From: JAGSOU01 sp049974865
GTDB lineage: Bacteria; Pseudomonadota; Alphaproteobacteria; Rhodobacterales; Rhodobacteraceae
Assembly: GCA_049974865.1 (NCBI GenBank)
Contig: JBNGCX010000002.1
Span: 44,264 to 108,263, forward strand
Direction of reading: 5' to 3'
DNA: 64,000 nt
Positions 40,941 to 49,851 of this stretch are shown here, one piece after another; the stretch's first letter is position 1; each line of letters begins with the position of its first letter. Under the pieces are notes generated by a model. The model was not told the origin of the DNA. It saw only the letters and a program-made list of their open reading frames with translations, and did no database searches. The translations under genes were made by a program, and so were the position numbers.

Positions 40941-42689
40941 CTAGACGAACCGATTGGTGATCCAGCGGCATTGGTAGGGCGCGAAACTGATTTCGTCGCC
41001 CGAGGGGCCGACATGCTCGCCGGTCAGTAAATCCACCCAGTCCTCACCGCCGATCAGGTTGATCGACAGCGGCGAGACCGAGACCGTGTCGCCGCTGACA
41101 TTGTGCAGCGCGAAGACCGATTGATCGCGGTCGGTGCTCTGGCGCCAGATGCCGAAAATGCGGTGGTCCAGATGCAGCGTGAACTGCGTCGCGTTCGGGT
41201 GGAAGGCCGGCTGGCGGGACCGGATGGCGATCCGGTCCTTCATGCTGTTGAGCACCCGCGCCTGCGCGCTGTCCGGCGCGCCCAGCAGCGCCCGCAGGCG
41301 GTCATAGTCCCAGCGGTGGCGGTTGATCGCGCGGTTCAGCCCCGTCCGCTCGACCCCCTCCTGGTCGTTCGGGGTGGCCAGCAGCGAATGGATGTAGAAG
41401 GTCGGGATCCCCTCCAGCGCCATCACGATGGTCTGGCTGCACAGGAAACGCTCGATCTGGAAGCCGTCCTCGCCCGCGAAGGTGCCCTTCATCGCGTCGA
41501 AATAGGTGATGTTCAGCTCGTAAGGCGCCTCGCCGCCGCCGTTGAGGCTGCGCATCGACACCCGGCCGCCGAAACCCTGAACGGTGGAGACCAGCCGGTC
41601 GATATCCTCCTGCGGCAGGATGCCCTCGGCCGGGCGCATGCCGATTCCGTCATGGCTGGCGGTGAAGTTCAGGTAGGTGCAGCCCAGCTGCGCCGGCGGC
41701 ATGGACATCTGCCAGCGGTGCAAGTGCTCGGCCGTGCCGCTGAGCAGCGCGTGCAGGATCAGCGGCGGCAGCGAGAAATTGTAGACCGCGTGCGTCTCGT
41801 TGCGGTTGCCGAAATAGGAGAGGTTCTCGACATTCGGCACGTTGGTCTCGGTCAGCAGCAGCACCGGCTCGACGGCGAAATCGCACAGCACCCGGAAAAG
41901 CTGCACGATGGCATGGGTCTGCGGCAGATGAATGCAGGGAGTACCGATTTCCTTCCACAGGTAGGCCACGGCATCCAGCCGCAGGATGCGCACGCCCTGG
42001 TCAATATGCATCCGCATGATGCGGATCATTTCCAGCAGGACCTCGGGGTTGCGGAAGTCCAGGTCCACCTGGTCGTGGCTGAAGGTGCACCAGACATGCC
42101 GGGTGCCGTTGGCGGTCTCGACCTCGCGCAGCAGCGGATGGGTGCGCGGGCGCACCACGCTGGACAGGTCGTCCTCGGGCGAGGCCTCGAAGAAGAACTT
42201 GTCGTAGGGCTCCTCGCCCTCCAGATAGGCGCGGAACCATTTGCCCTGGCTGGAGACGTGGTTCAGCACCAGGTCCGACATCAGGATGAAATCGCCAGCG
42301 ATGCGCCGGATGTCGGACCAATCGCCCAGCGTCGGGTTCACCTCGCGGTAATCGGTCACGGCGAAGCCGTCGTCCGACGTGAACGGGAAGTAGGGCAGAA
42401 CGTGCACCGTGTTGAGTGTGCCCTGCAGATAGCAGGTCAGGAAATGGTGCAGCACGTTGAGCGGCTGGTGCTCGTCGTCCGTGATCGAGTTGCCATAGGT
42501 GATTACGATGGCGTCCTTTTCGGACCACAGGCGCTTGCCCGGCGTGCGCGCCCGCTTGCGCCGGTGGGCGCCCTCCGGCCAGAAGGCGGCAATCACCTGC
42601 GAGGCCAGGATATCCGGGTCCTGGTCCGGGTAGATGTGGCCGAGCAGTTCGGCCAGCTTCATGCTGAGGGTCGGCGGCGTCTGTGTCAT
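40941..42689 (-). CDS. GH13 sucrose-phosphorylase-type enzyme, probable glucosylglycerate phosphorylase
   Basis: This 582-residue GH13 subfamily 18-type phosphorylase would cleave glucosylglycerate with phosphate to glucose-1-phosphate and glycerate. The alpha-amylase fold residues are visible: VLPYFPFTSDDGFAVTDYR, LMSDLVLNHVS, nucleophile Asp239 in ILRLDAVAYLWKE, acid/base Glu281 in LLLTETNVPN and Asp347 in TASHDGIG. The late ALEGIPTFYIHSLLATPND block is typical of sucrose/glucosylglycerate phosphorylases. I chose ATG 42689; the ribosome-binding site is weak. Substrate choice within the subfamily rests on context: a GpgS-like synthase and phosphatase on one side and a glycerate kinase on the other. 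It converges with the synthase gene across 206 bases that hold only a CCCCACGCGTGGGG palindrome (40743-40756). Confidence 0.84.
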   Translation of the reverse strand: MTQTPPTLSMKLAELLGHIYPDQDPDILASQVIAAFWPEGAHRRKRARTPGKRLWSEKDAIVITYGNSITDDEHQPLNVLHHFLTCYLQGTLNTVHVLPYFPFTSDDGFAVTDYREVNPTLGDWSDIRRIAGDFILMSDLVLNHVSSQGKWFRAYLEGEEPYDKFFFEASPEDDLSSVVRPRTHPLLREVETANGTRHVWCTFSHDQVDLDFRNPEVLLEMIRIMRMHIDQGVRILRLDAVAYLWKEIGTPCIHLPQTHAIVQLFRVLCDFAVEPVLLLTETNVPNVENLSYFGNRNETHAVYNFSLPPLILHALLSGTAEHLHRWQMSMPPAQLGCTYLNFTASHDGIGMRPAEGILPQEDIDRLVSTVQGFGGRVSMRSLNGGGEAPYELNITYFDAMKGTFAGEDGFQIERFLCSQTIVMALEGIPTFYIHSLLATPNDQEGVERTGLNRAINRHRWDYDRLRALLGAPDSAQARVLNSMKDRIAIRSRQPAFHPNATQFTLHLDHRIFGIWRQSTDRDQSVFALHNVSGDTVSVSPLSINLIGGEDWVDLLTGEHVGPSGDEISFAPYQCRWITNRFV

Positions 42690-42849
42690 GCGTGTCTGTT
42701 CTGCAAACTCTGCGCAACTTACGGAATGACCCGCGAAGCTCAAGCAGCGCCGGGGTCAGGGGCGTTCAAAAAGGCGGCACATGATGCCCGCCGGACCCGG
42801 CCGGGGGCCCGGATGCACAATTTCCGGGCAGGGCCGCGGCCACGCCCAA

Positions 42850-44130
42850 CTAGCGCGGGAAAATGAGGATGGCGCGGAAATCATTGACATTGGTCAGGGT
42901 CGGGCCGGGCACCACTTGGTCGCCCAGCGCGGCAAAGAAACTGTGCGCGTCGTTGCGCGCCAGTGCGCCACCCGGGTCCTGGCCGGCATCGCGCGCCCGG
43001 ATCAGCGTGTCCGGCCCGATCACCGCGCCGGCGACCTCGGCCGCGCCGTCCACGCCGTCGGTATCGCAGGCCAGCGCGTGGATGCCGGGCGCACGCCGCA
43101 GCGCCAGCGCCAGGGCCAGGGCGTATTCGGCGTTCGGCCCGCCCACCCCGTCGCCGCGCCGCGTGACGGTGGATTCCCCTCCCGACAACAACAGGATCGG
43201 CGAATCGCCCGGCGCAAGCCCGACCTGCCGCCGCATCGCCAGCGCGGCATGCGCCTTGGCCAATTCGCGTGCCTCGCCCTCCAGCGCGTCGCCTAGGATC
43301 TCGACGGTGCAGCCCTGCGCGCGGGCCGGGGCGGCGGCGGCCTCCAGCGATTGCGCCGGCGCGGCGATTACCCGGTTTTCGACCCGGCTCAGTTCCTCTG
43401 CGCCGGGCGGCAGGACGCCTGTCTCGCCCTCCAGAACCGCGGCGACCGAAGGCGGCGGGGTGATCCCCCATTTCTCCAACACGGCGCGGGCGTCGGCGGC
43501 GGTCGTTCCGTCGCCCACGGTCGGCCCCGAGGCGATGAAGGCCGGATCGTCGCCCGGCACGTCGGAAATCATCAGCGCCAGCATGCGTGCCGGATAGGCC
43601 GCGGCGGCCAGTTGCCCGCCCTTCACCCGGCTCAGATGCTTGCGCAGGGTGTTCATCTCGCCGATCGGCGCGCCCGAGGCCAGCAGATCGGTATTCACCT
43701 GCTGGCTCTCTTCCAGCGTAATTCCGTCCGCCGGGCTTTCCAGCAGGGCCGAGCCGCCGCCCGAGATCAGCGCCAGCACGAAATCACCCTCGCCCAGCCC
43801 CCCGAGCAGGTCCAGCATACGCGCCGTCGCCGCCTGTCCCGCGGCATCAGGCACCGGATGCGCCGCCTCGACGATCTCGATTCCCCGCGTGGGGCGGGCA
43901 TAGCCGTAGCGCGTGATCACCAGCCCCTCGCAAGGGCCCCAGGCGGACTCGACAGCCTCGGCCATCCGCGCCGAGGCCTTGCCGGCCCCGATCACCACCA
44001 CCCGGCCCGCGGGCTTGTCGGGCAGGGCTGCGGGCACGCAGCGCATCGGGTCTGCGGCCTCGACCGCGCGGGCGAACAACGCCCGCAGGAAATCGTCGGC
44101 CTTGGTGTTGTCAGGGATGCTTTCCGTCAT
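42850..44130 (-). CDS. Glycerate 2-kinase (GK-II, TtuD/MOFRL family)
   Basis: This 426-residue class II glycerate kinase phosphorylates D-glycerate to 2-phosphoglycerate. The N-terminal DUF4147 domain has VVVIGAGKASARMAEAVE near residue 45 and FVLALISGGGSALLESP near residue 118. The MOFRL domain follows with ILLLSGGESTVT and GGPNAEYALALALAL. ALACDTDGVDG lies before the C-terminal NDAHSFFAALGDQVVPGPT. Annotation pipelines often call such proteins hydroxypyruvate reductase. Here a kinase fits because the next gene downstream on the same strand (42689 to 40941) should release glycerate. The 160-base gap between them contains no clear promoter. Confidence 0.9.
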   Translation of the reverse strand: MTESIPDNTKADDFLRALFARAVEAADPMRCVPAALPDKPAGRVVVIGAGKASARMAEAVESAWGPCEGLVITRYGYARPTRGIEIVEAAHPVPDAAGQAATARMLDLLGGLGEGDFVLALISGGGSALLESPADGITLEESQQVNTDLLASGAPIGEMNTLRKHLSRVKGGQLAAAAYPARMLALMISDVPGDDPAFIASGPTVGDGTTAADARAVLEKWGITPPPSVAAVLEGETGVLPPGAEELSRVENRVIAAPAQSLEAAAAPARAQGCTVEILGDALEGEARELAKAHAALAMRRQVGLAPGDSPILLLSGGESTVTRRGDGVGGPNAEYALALALALRRAPGIHALACDTDGVDGAAEVAGAVIGPDTLIRARDAGQDPGGALARNDAHSFFAALGDQVVPGPTLTNVNDFRAILIFPR

Positions 44131-44195
44131 GATCCGCCCCGGTTTTGCTGCCGGGACGTTCTAGACCGGAGCGGCGCGAATGAGAAGGCGCCGCC

Positions 44196-44630
44196 TCAGG
44201 GCAGCGTCAGCGCGTCCTCAAGCGCGGTGTTGTCCTTTACCAGATCGGCCAAGGTGACCTCGTCCAGCGCCTTGTAAAACGCGTCCAGCGCCTTGTTCAG
44301 CTTGCCCTGCAGCCGGCAGAAACCCGCGATCGGGCAGGTGTTGGCATCGGCCGCGAAACATTCGGCGAAGGGCACATGCGATTCGAGCCTGCGGAAGACG
44401 TCGCCCACGACGATCTCTTCGGGCGAACGCTCCAGCGTCACGCCGCCGTGGCGACCGCGGGTGGTCTTGACCAGACCGAAATGGCTGAGCGTGTTGATCA
44501 CCTGCGCCATGTGGTTTTCCGACGTGTTGCAGGCCCCCGCGATGTCCGATTTTCGAACCACGCGTCCGGCGTTCACGGCGCAGTACATCAAAGCGCGCAT
44601 TGCAATGTTGGTTCGTGTCGTCAGTCGCAT
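44196..44630 (-). CDS. Rrf2-family regulator, NsrR-like
   Basis: This 144-residue winged-helix Rrf2 protein has an N-terminal DNA-binding region (TNIAMRALMYCAVNAGRVVR, then NTSENHMAQVINTLSHFGLV and a TTRGRHGGVTL wing). Cys91, Cys99 and Cys105 lie in the cluster loop (C-x7-C-x5-C), so an iron-sulfur cluster that senses nitric oxide or redox state is likely. The sequence is closer to NsrR than to IscR in the LVKTTRGRHGGVTL region. It is divergent from cydDCABX, and an NsrR-like 23-base motif lies at the cydA start (48194-48216). Control of cytochrome bd expression by this protein is therefore a strong inference. Its own promoter must lie in the 144-base gap shared with cydD. Confidence 0.85.
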   Translation of the reverse strand: MRLTTRTNIAMRALMYCAVNAGRVVRKSDIAGACNTSENHMAQVINTLSHFGLVKTTRGRHGGVTLERSPEEIVVGDVFRRLESHVPFAECFAADANTCPIAGFCRLQGKLNKALDAFYKALDEVTLADLVKDNTALEDALTLP

Positions 44631-44701
44631 TTTCCGGGTCTCTCGTCTAAGGTCGGCGGGCGGTGATCCGTCTTGGCCACATTGCGAATACAGCCATCAG
44701 T

Positions 44702-44715
44702 TTGATCGAGATCAG
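44702..44715 (+). promoter_or_regulatory. FNR-type box before cydD
   Basis: TTGATCGAGATCAG matches the FNR consensus at nine of ten conserved bases. A CATAAA hexamer at 44736-44741 could be the -10, which places the box centre close to -41.5 for a cydD transcript starting near 44749. A second, looser inverted repeat, GATATGC-N10-GCATTTC, lies at 44729-44752 over the putative -10 and could be bound by the divergent Rrf2 regulator. Confidence 0.65.
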
Positions 44716-44774
44716 ACCATAAAAAGGCGATATGCCATAAAAGCCGCATTTCATCCACATCTTTTGAGGCGCAC

Positions 44775-46469
44775 GTGAGAGATAAGCAGGAAAACGCGAA
44801 GAATCTAGGCCCCACCCGTCTGGACGCGATGCTGACGCCTGTCAGGCCGGCTTTGGGCCGGGCCGGGCTGATCAGCGCCGGGGCCGATCTGCTGTGGCTG
44901 CCGCAGGCCGGCGCCGTGGCCATGGCGATCGGCGGGCTGCTGCAACCGGCCGAGGGCCAGCCGGGACTGGCAATGCTGAGCGCGGCCTTCGTCGCGGTCG
45001 GGCTGCTGCGCGCGCTGATGGCCGATGCAGCGGCGCGGATTTCCTTCGACGCGGCCGAGACCGTGATCGAGGCCGAGCGCGCCCGCCTGATCGCCCGGGA
45101 GACCCGCCGCGCCAGCGACGACCCGGCGCGACCGCCCGCCGCCGAGACGGCCACCCTCGCCGCCGAGAAACTGGCCAAGCTCACGCCGTTTCTCACACGC
45201 TATACCAGCGCGCGCTTCCGGGTGATGGCCGCGCCGGTGGCGATCCTTGTGGTCTCGGCCTGGTTTTCCTGGGCGGTTGCGCTGATCCTGCTGGTCGCGG
45301 GGCCGCTGATCCCGGTCTTCATGGCGCTGGTGGGCATGGCGGCGAAAGAGGCCAGCGAACGCCAGATGGAAGAGTTGTCGGACATGAACGTGCTGCTGCT
45401 GGAGCGGCTCTCGGCGCTGGTGGACATCCGCCTGCTGGATGCCGGCGACCGGTCCATCGCGCGGTTCCGCGCCTCGGCCGACAACCTGCGCAAACGCACC
45501 ATGGAGGTGCTGCGCATCGCCTTCCTCTCCTCCACGGTGCTGGAGTTGTTCGCCGCCATCGGCGTGGCGATGGTGGCGGTCTATGTCGGTTTCGCCCTGC
45601 TGGGCGAACTGGGCTTCGGCGCCTGGGCGACGCCGCTGACGCCGGCCGAGGGCATCTTCCTGTTGCTGCTGGCCCCCGACTATTTCCAGCCGCTGCGCGA
45701 CCTCGCCGCCGCCTGGCACGACAACGCCGACGCCAATGCCGTGGCCCGCGACCTGGCCGAGCTCGAGTCGCGCCCCGAGACCCGCCTGCTGGGCGAGGGC
45801 GCCGCCGCGCCCGCCCCGGCGGCCGCCGCGACCCTGATCACGCGCGGCCTGCGCCACCGCCTGCCCGATGGCCGGCTCCTCGGCTATCCGGACATCGCCC
45901 TCGCCCCCGGAGAGACACTGGCCATCACCGGCCCCAGCGGGGTGGGCAAATCCACCCTGCTGCGTCTGCTGGCCGGGCTCGGCACGCCCGAGGCGGGCGA
46001 GATCCGCTGGGGCGACATCGCTCTGTCCGAGGGCACCGCCGATGCCTGGCGCGCAAGGCTGGGCTGGATGCCGCAGGCGCCGCGCTTCGTCGCCGGCACC
46101 CTGCGGCGCAACCTGCGGCTGGCCGAGGGTGAAGACCCGATGACCATGGAAGACGCCCTGAGACTCGCCGCGGCCGACCGGATCGTGGCCACCCTGCCAC
46201 GCGGGCTGGATACCCGGCTGGGCGAGACCGGCACCGGCGTCTCGGGGGGCGAGGCGCGGCGGCTGATCCTGGCCCGGGCCGCCCTGCGCCGCCCGGCGCT
46301 GCTGCTGGCCGACGAACCCACCGCCGACCTCGACGAGGACACCGCCGAGCTGGTCACCGACGGGTTGCTGAAACTGGCGGCCGACGGCACCGCGCTGATC
46401 GTGGCCACCCATGACCCGGTGCTGGCCGGGCGCATGGGCCGGCGCATCGCGATGGAGGCCGCGGCATGA
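44775..46469 (+). CDS. cydD: CydD subunit of the CydDC cysteine/glutathione exporter
   Basis: This 564-residue half-transporter pairs with CydC to export reduced thiols to the periplasm, which is needed for cytochrome bd assembly. About six membrane helices occupy residues 25-300 (for example VAMAIGGLLQPA and FSWAVALILLVAGPLIPVF). The nucleotide-binding domain has Walker A GPSGVGKST, signature VSGGEARRL and Walker B LLLADEPTADLD. The start appears to be GTG 44775, with GAGG 5 bases upstream; an ATG at 44829 is a possible alternative. CydC follows with a four-base overlap. Order and orientation (cydDCABX) are classic for alphaproteobacteria, and an FNR box precedes the gene. Confidence 0.95.
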   Translation: MRDKQENAKNLGPTRLDAMLTPVRPALGRAGLISAGADLLWLPQAGAVAMAIGGLLQPAEGQPGLAMLSAAFVAVGLLRALMADAAARISFDAAETVIEAERARLIARETRRASDDPARPPAAETATLAAEKLAKLTPFLTRYTSARFRVMAAPVAILVVSAWFSWAVALILLVAGPLIPVFMALVGMAAKEASERQMEELSDMNVLLLERLSALVDIRLLDAGDRSIARFRASADNLRKRTMEVLRIAFLSSTVLELFAAIGVAMVAVYVGFALLGELGFGAWATPLTPAEGIFLLLLAPDYFQPLRDLAAAWHDNADANAVARDLAELESRPETRLLGEGAAAPAPAAAATLITRGLRHRLPDGRLLGYPDIALAPGETLAITGPSGVGKSTLLRLLAGLGTPEAGEIRWGDIALSEGTADAWRARLGWMPQAPRFVAGTLRRNLRLAEGEDPMTMEDALRLAAADRIVATLPRGLDTRLGETGTGVSGGEARRLILARAALRRPALLLADEPTADLDEDTAELVTDGLLKLAADGTALIVATHDPVLAGRMGRRIAMEAAA

Positions 46470-48127
46470 AACACCTGCTCCCCATCCTGCGGCTGATCTG
46501 GGCCGGCCAGCCCGGCCCCCTGCTGCGCGGCACGGCGCTGGCGGTCACGGTGCTGGCCGCGGGCGTGGCGCTGCTGGGCCTGTCCGGCTGGTTCATAACC
46601 GCCGCGGGCGCCGCGGGACTGGCGGGCATCGGCATCCTGTTCAACGTGTTCCAGCCCAGCGCGGCGGTGCGGCTGCTGGCGCTGGGGCGCACGGCGGCCC
46701 GCTACGGCGAGCGGTTGCTGACCCATGACGCCACGCTCAAGAGCCTTACCGAGATCCGCGTGCGGTTATTGAAGGGCGTGCTGGCCCTGCCCTATCCGCG
46801 CCTGTCGCGCCTGCGCGGGGCGGAGGTGCTGAACCGGCTGGTGGCCGATGTCGACGCACTGGACGGTGTCGCGCTGAGGCTGTTCATCCCGGCCGTTTCG
46901 GCGCTGGTGATCTTCGTCACCGGCTTCGCAATCCTCGGCTGGCTGACCACATGGGCGCAGGCGGCCTGGATCGTGGGCAGCTTCGCGCTGGGCAGCCTGG
47001 CCGCGCTGGTCTGGGTGGCGCGCCGGGCGCTGGCGCCGTCGCGCCGGGCCGAGAAGGCACTGCAGGCCTTCCGCATCCGCCTGATCGACACGCTGCGCGC
47101 GCGCGACGACCTCGCCGTCTATGGCCGCCTGGCCGAGCAGCGGCGCCACGTGCATGACGCAGAGGCCCGGCTGAACGTCGACCTGCGCCGCGTCGATCAG
47201 GTGGAGCGGCGGGCCGGGCTGATGCTGAGCGCGGCCGCCACGCTGGCCGCCGGCGGCGCACTGTGGCTGGGCGGCAGCCTGGCACAGGCGGGCACCATCG
47301 CGCCGGCGCAGGCCGCGCTGGGCTTCTTCGCCACGCTGGCACTGGCCGAGAGCACCGCCCCCCTGCGGCGCGGCCTGGCCGAGCTGGGCCGCATGGTCGA
47401 TGCCGCGCGGCGTGTAAACCGCCTGTTGCCGGGCAACGCGCCTGCCGCCGCCCCGGCGCCTGCCGCTGCGCCGATGGCCGATGCCCCGGCGCTGACCTTC
47501 AGATCCGTCACCTTCCGCCATCCCGGCGCCGCGCGGCCGGTGCTTTCGAACTTCGACCTGACCGTGCAGCCGGGCGAGACGGTGGCCCTGACCGGCCCCT
47601 CGGGCAGCGGCAAGAGCACGGTGCTCAGCCTCGCCGCCGGGCTGATCGCCCCGGAGGCAGGAGAGATCGCCGTCTTCGGCCACCCCCTGGCAACACATTC
47701 CGAACGCGACCTGCGTGCCTGCCTCGCCTACCTGCCCCAGCGCAGCACCCTGCTGGGCCGAAGCCTGTTCGAGACCCTCGCGCTGGCTGATCCCGGTCTG
47801 ACCGAGGCCCAGGCCGAGGCTGTGCTCGCAGCCATGAATCTGGACGGGATGACTCGGCGCCGCGGCGGCCTGCACGCGCCCCTCGGGGACAACGGCGCGG
47901 GTCTTTCGGGCGGCGAGCAACGGCGTCTCGCCCTTGCACGGGCCCTACTGCGCAGGCCGGAGCTTCTGCTGCTGGACGAACCCACTGAAAGTCTCGACCG
48001 GGAGACCGCCTTCGTGGTATTATTTCAAATACGGCAGATCCTGCCGGATGCCGCCATCGTGGTGGCCGCGCATCGCCCGGTCGAGCAACGCTGGGCAGAT
48101 CGCATGGTCAGACTCGAACAAAGCTGA
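46466..48127 (+). CDS. cydC: CydC subunit of the CydDC cysteine/glutathione exporter
   Basis: This 553-residue ABC half-transporter is the partner of CydD in the inner membrane. The membrane domain starts with RGTALAVTVLAAGVALLGLSG and includes IGILFNVFQPSAAVRLLALG. The nucleotide-binding domain has Walker A GPSGSGKST, signature LSGGEQRRL and Walker B LLLLDEPTESLD, so both half-sites look catalytically complete. An Ala/Pro-rich linker at about residues 325-345 separates the two domains. The start codon overlaps the cydD stop (ATGA). The gene ends shortly before the 117-base control region of cydA, which contains its own FNR box. Confidence 0.95.
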   Translation: MKHLLPILRLIWAGQPGPLLRGTALAVTVLAAGVALLGLSGWFITAAGAAGLAGIGILFNVFQPSAAVRLLALGRTAARYGERLLTHDATLKSLTEIRVRLLKGVLALPYPRLSRLRGAEVLNRLVADVDALDGVALRLFIPAVSALVIFVTGFAILGWLTTWAQAAWIVGSFALGSLAALVWVARRALAPSRRAEKALQAFRIRLIDTLRARDDLAVYGRLAEQRRHVHDAEARLNVDLRRVDQVERRAGLMLSAAATLAAGGALWLGGSLAQAGTIAPAQAALGFFATLALAESTAPLRRGLAELGRMVDAARRVNRLLPGNAPAAAPAPAAAPMADAPALTFRSVTFRHPGAARPVLSNFDLTVQPGETVALTGPSGSGKSTVLSLAAGLIAPEAGEIAVFGHPLATHSERDLRACLAYLPQRSTLLGRSLFETLALADPGLTEAQAEAVLAAMNLDGMTRRRGGLHAPLGDNGAGLSGGEQRRLALARALLRRPELLLLDEPTESLDRETAFVVLFQIRQILPDAAIVVAAHRPVEQRWADRMVRLEQS

Positions 48128-48143
48128 CTTTACAGCCGTCATT

Positions 48144-48157
48144 TTGACATAGGTCAA
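48144..48157 (+). promoter_or_regulatory. FNR-type box before cydA
   Basis: TTGACATAGGTCAA is a perfect palindrome of the FnrL form TTGAY-N4-RTCAA, 87 bases before the cydA ATG. Possible -10 hexamers downstream include TGTAAT (48191-48196, five of six), which would put the box centre at about -52 rather than the usual -41.5. cydAB may thus be expressed from its own promoter in addition to read-through from cydDC. Confidence 0.7.
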
Positions 48158-48193
48158 AGCCCCTCCCGGCAAGTCGGGAGTAGGGATATTTGT

Positions 48194-48216
48194 AATATGC
48201 ATTTGTGATGCATGTT
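48194..48216 (+). promoter_or_regulatory. NsrR/Rrf2-like operator before cydA
   Basis: The 23-base stretch begins AATATGCATTTG and continues TGATGCATGTT. It contains two ATGCAT hexamers separated by five bases and matches the established NsrR consensus (AAGATGCATTT-N-AAATGCATCTT) at 18 of its 22 fixed positions. It lies directly after the possible -10 TGTAAT and about 28 bases before the cydA start codon, a position suited to repression. The divergent Rrf2 gene at 44196-44630 is the obvious candidate ligand, by inference. Confidence 0.65.
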
Positions 48217-48244
48217 TTTAGGAACGGCAAAGGAGATCGGGTCG

Positions 48245-49846
48245 ATGGAACTCGACATCGTTGAGCTGTCGCGGCTGCAGTTTGCCATGACGGCCATGTA
48301 TCATTTCCTCTTCGTGCCGCTGACGCTGGGTCTGTCGATCCTCGTCGCGATCATGGAGACGGTCTACGTCATGACCAACCGCCCGATCTGGCGGCAGATG
48401 ACCAAGTTCTGGGGCACGCTGTTCGGGATCAACTTCGTCCTCGGCGTGGCCACCGGCATCACCATGGAATTCCAGTTCGGCATGAACTGGTCCTACTACT
48501 CGCACTACGTGGGCGACATCTTCGGCGCGCCGCTGGCGATCGAGGGGCTGATGGCCTTCTTCCTGGAGGCAACCTTTGTCGGCCTGTTCTTCTTCGGCTG
48601 GGACAAGCTCAGCAAGGTCGCCCACATGGTGGTGGCCTGGCTGGTCGCGCTGGGGTCGAACTTCTCGGCGCTGTGGATCCTGATCGCGAACGGCTGGATG
48701 CAGAACCCGGTGGGCGCCGAGTTCAACCCGATGTCGATGCGGATGGAGATGACCAGCTTCTTCGACGTGATGTTCAACGAGGTGGCACAGGCGAAGTTCG
48801 TGCATACCGTCTCGGCCGGCTACGTCACGGCCGCCGTCTTCGTGCTGGGGGTCTCGGCGCTCTACATGCTGCAGGGGCGTCACTGCGAACTGGCCCGCCG
48901 CTCGATCGCGGTGGCCGCCAGCTTCGGCCTGGCCTCGGCGCTGTCGGTGGTGGTGCTGGGCGACGAGTCCGGCTACTCGGCCACCCATACCCAGAAGATG
49001 AAGCTCGCCGCCATTGAGGCGATGTGGGAAACCCACGAGGCCCCCGCCTCCTTCACCCTGGTCGGCCTGCCCGACAAGGAAGCGCGCGAGACGCATTACG
49101 CCATCCACATCCCCTACGTTATGGGGCTGATCGGCACGCGCTCGCTGACCCACGAGATGCCGGGCATCAACGACCTGGAGGCCGAGGCCGCGGACCGCAT
49201 TCGCAATGGGCTGGTGGCCTATGACGCGCTGATGGAGATCCGCGCCGCCAAGGGCGATGCCACGCCCGAGCAGATGACCCGTTTCGAGGAGCACAGCGAA
49301 GACCTGGGTTTCGCCTTCCTGCTGAAGCGCTATGTCGACGATCCGCGCGACGCGACCGAAGACCAGATCGCAATGGCCGCAGAGGACACCATCCCCGGCG
49401 TCTTCCCGCTGTTCTGGGCCTTCCGCATCATGGTGGCGCTGGGCTTCAGCTTCATCGCGGTGATGCTCTATTTCTTCGTCCGCGCCTCGTTCTACGGCAT
49501 GCAGTTCCCGCGCTGGGCGCTGCGCGCGGCGGTGGCGATCATCCCCACCCCGTGGATCGCGGCCGAGCTGGGCTGGTTCGTGGCCGAATTCGGCCGTCAG
49601 CCCTGGACGGTGGACGGCGTGCTGCCCACCGCGCTGTCGGTGTCCAACCTGTCGATCACGCAGGTGGCCTTCACCCTTGCAGGCTTCGTGGCCTTCTACT
49701 CCATCCTCTTCATCATCGAGATGGGGCTGATGGTGAAATACATCCGCAAAGGCCCGTACATGGATGTCGAGGAAACCGACGCCTGGATGGCCCGCCACGA
49801 AGAGCAACTGAAATGCAGCCGCGAAGCTGCGCAACCTGCGGAGTAA
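48245..49846 (+). CDS. cydA: Cytochrome bd ubiquinol oxidase subunit I
   Basis: This 533-residue inner-membrane haem subunit oxidises ubiquinol and reduces oxygen at high affinity. The start LDIVELSRLQFAMTAMYHFL provides the haem b595 histidine (His20). The GRQPW signature (FGRQPWTVDGVLPT) is intact, and the usual nine-helix pattern is visible. Its length is close to the E. coli protein, so any Q-loop extension is small. I prefer ATG 48245 with AAGGAG upstream; the frame is open from 48212, but that segment overlaps the NsrR-like operator. CydB follows 5 bases later. FNR-type and NsrR-like sites lie before it, consistent with control by oxygen and nitric oxide. Confidence 0.97.
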   Translation: MELDIVELSRLQFAMTAMYHFLFVPLTLGLSILVAIMETVYVMTNRPIWRQMTKFWGTLFGINFVLGVATGITMEFQFGMNWSYYSHYVGDIFGAPLAIEGLMAFFLEATFVGLFFFGWDKLSKVAHMVVAWLVALGSNFSALWILIANGWMQNPVGAEFNPMSMRMEMTSFFDVMFNEVAQAKFVHTVSAGYVTAAVFVLGVSALYMLQGRHCELARRSIAVAASFGLASALSVVVLGDESGYSATHTQKMKLAAIEAMWETHEAPASFTLVGLPDKEARETHYAIHIPYVMGLIGTRSLTHEMPGINDLEAEAADRIRNGLVAYDALMEIRAAKGDATPEQMTRFEEHSEDLGFAFLLKRYVDDPRDATEDQIAMAAEDTIPGVFPLFWAFRIMVALGFSFIAVMLYFFVRASFYGMQFPRWALRAAVAIIPTPWIAAELGWFVAEFGRQPWTVDGVLPTALSVSNLSITQVAFTLAGFVAFYSILFIIEMGLMVKYIRKGPYMDVEETDAWMARHEEQLKCSREAAQPAE

Positions 49847-49851
49847 GACCC

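Noticed and set aside
48218..49834. Very long open frame on the reverse strand opposite cydA
   Set aside because: It mirrors the cydA codons in a high-GC sequence, has low-complexity His/Arg/Gln-rich translation and no ribosome-binding site. cydA itself is unmistakable.
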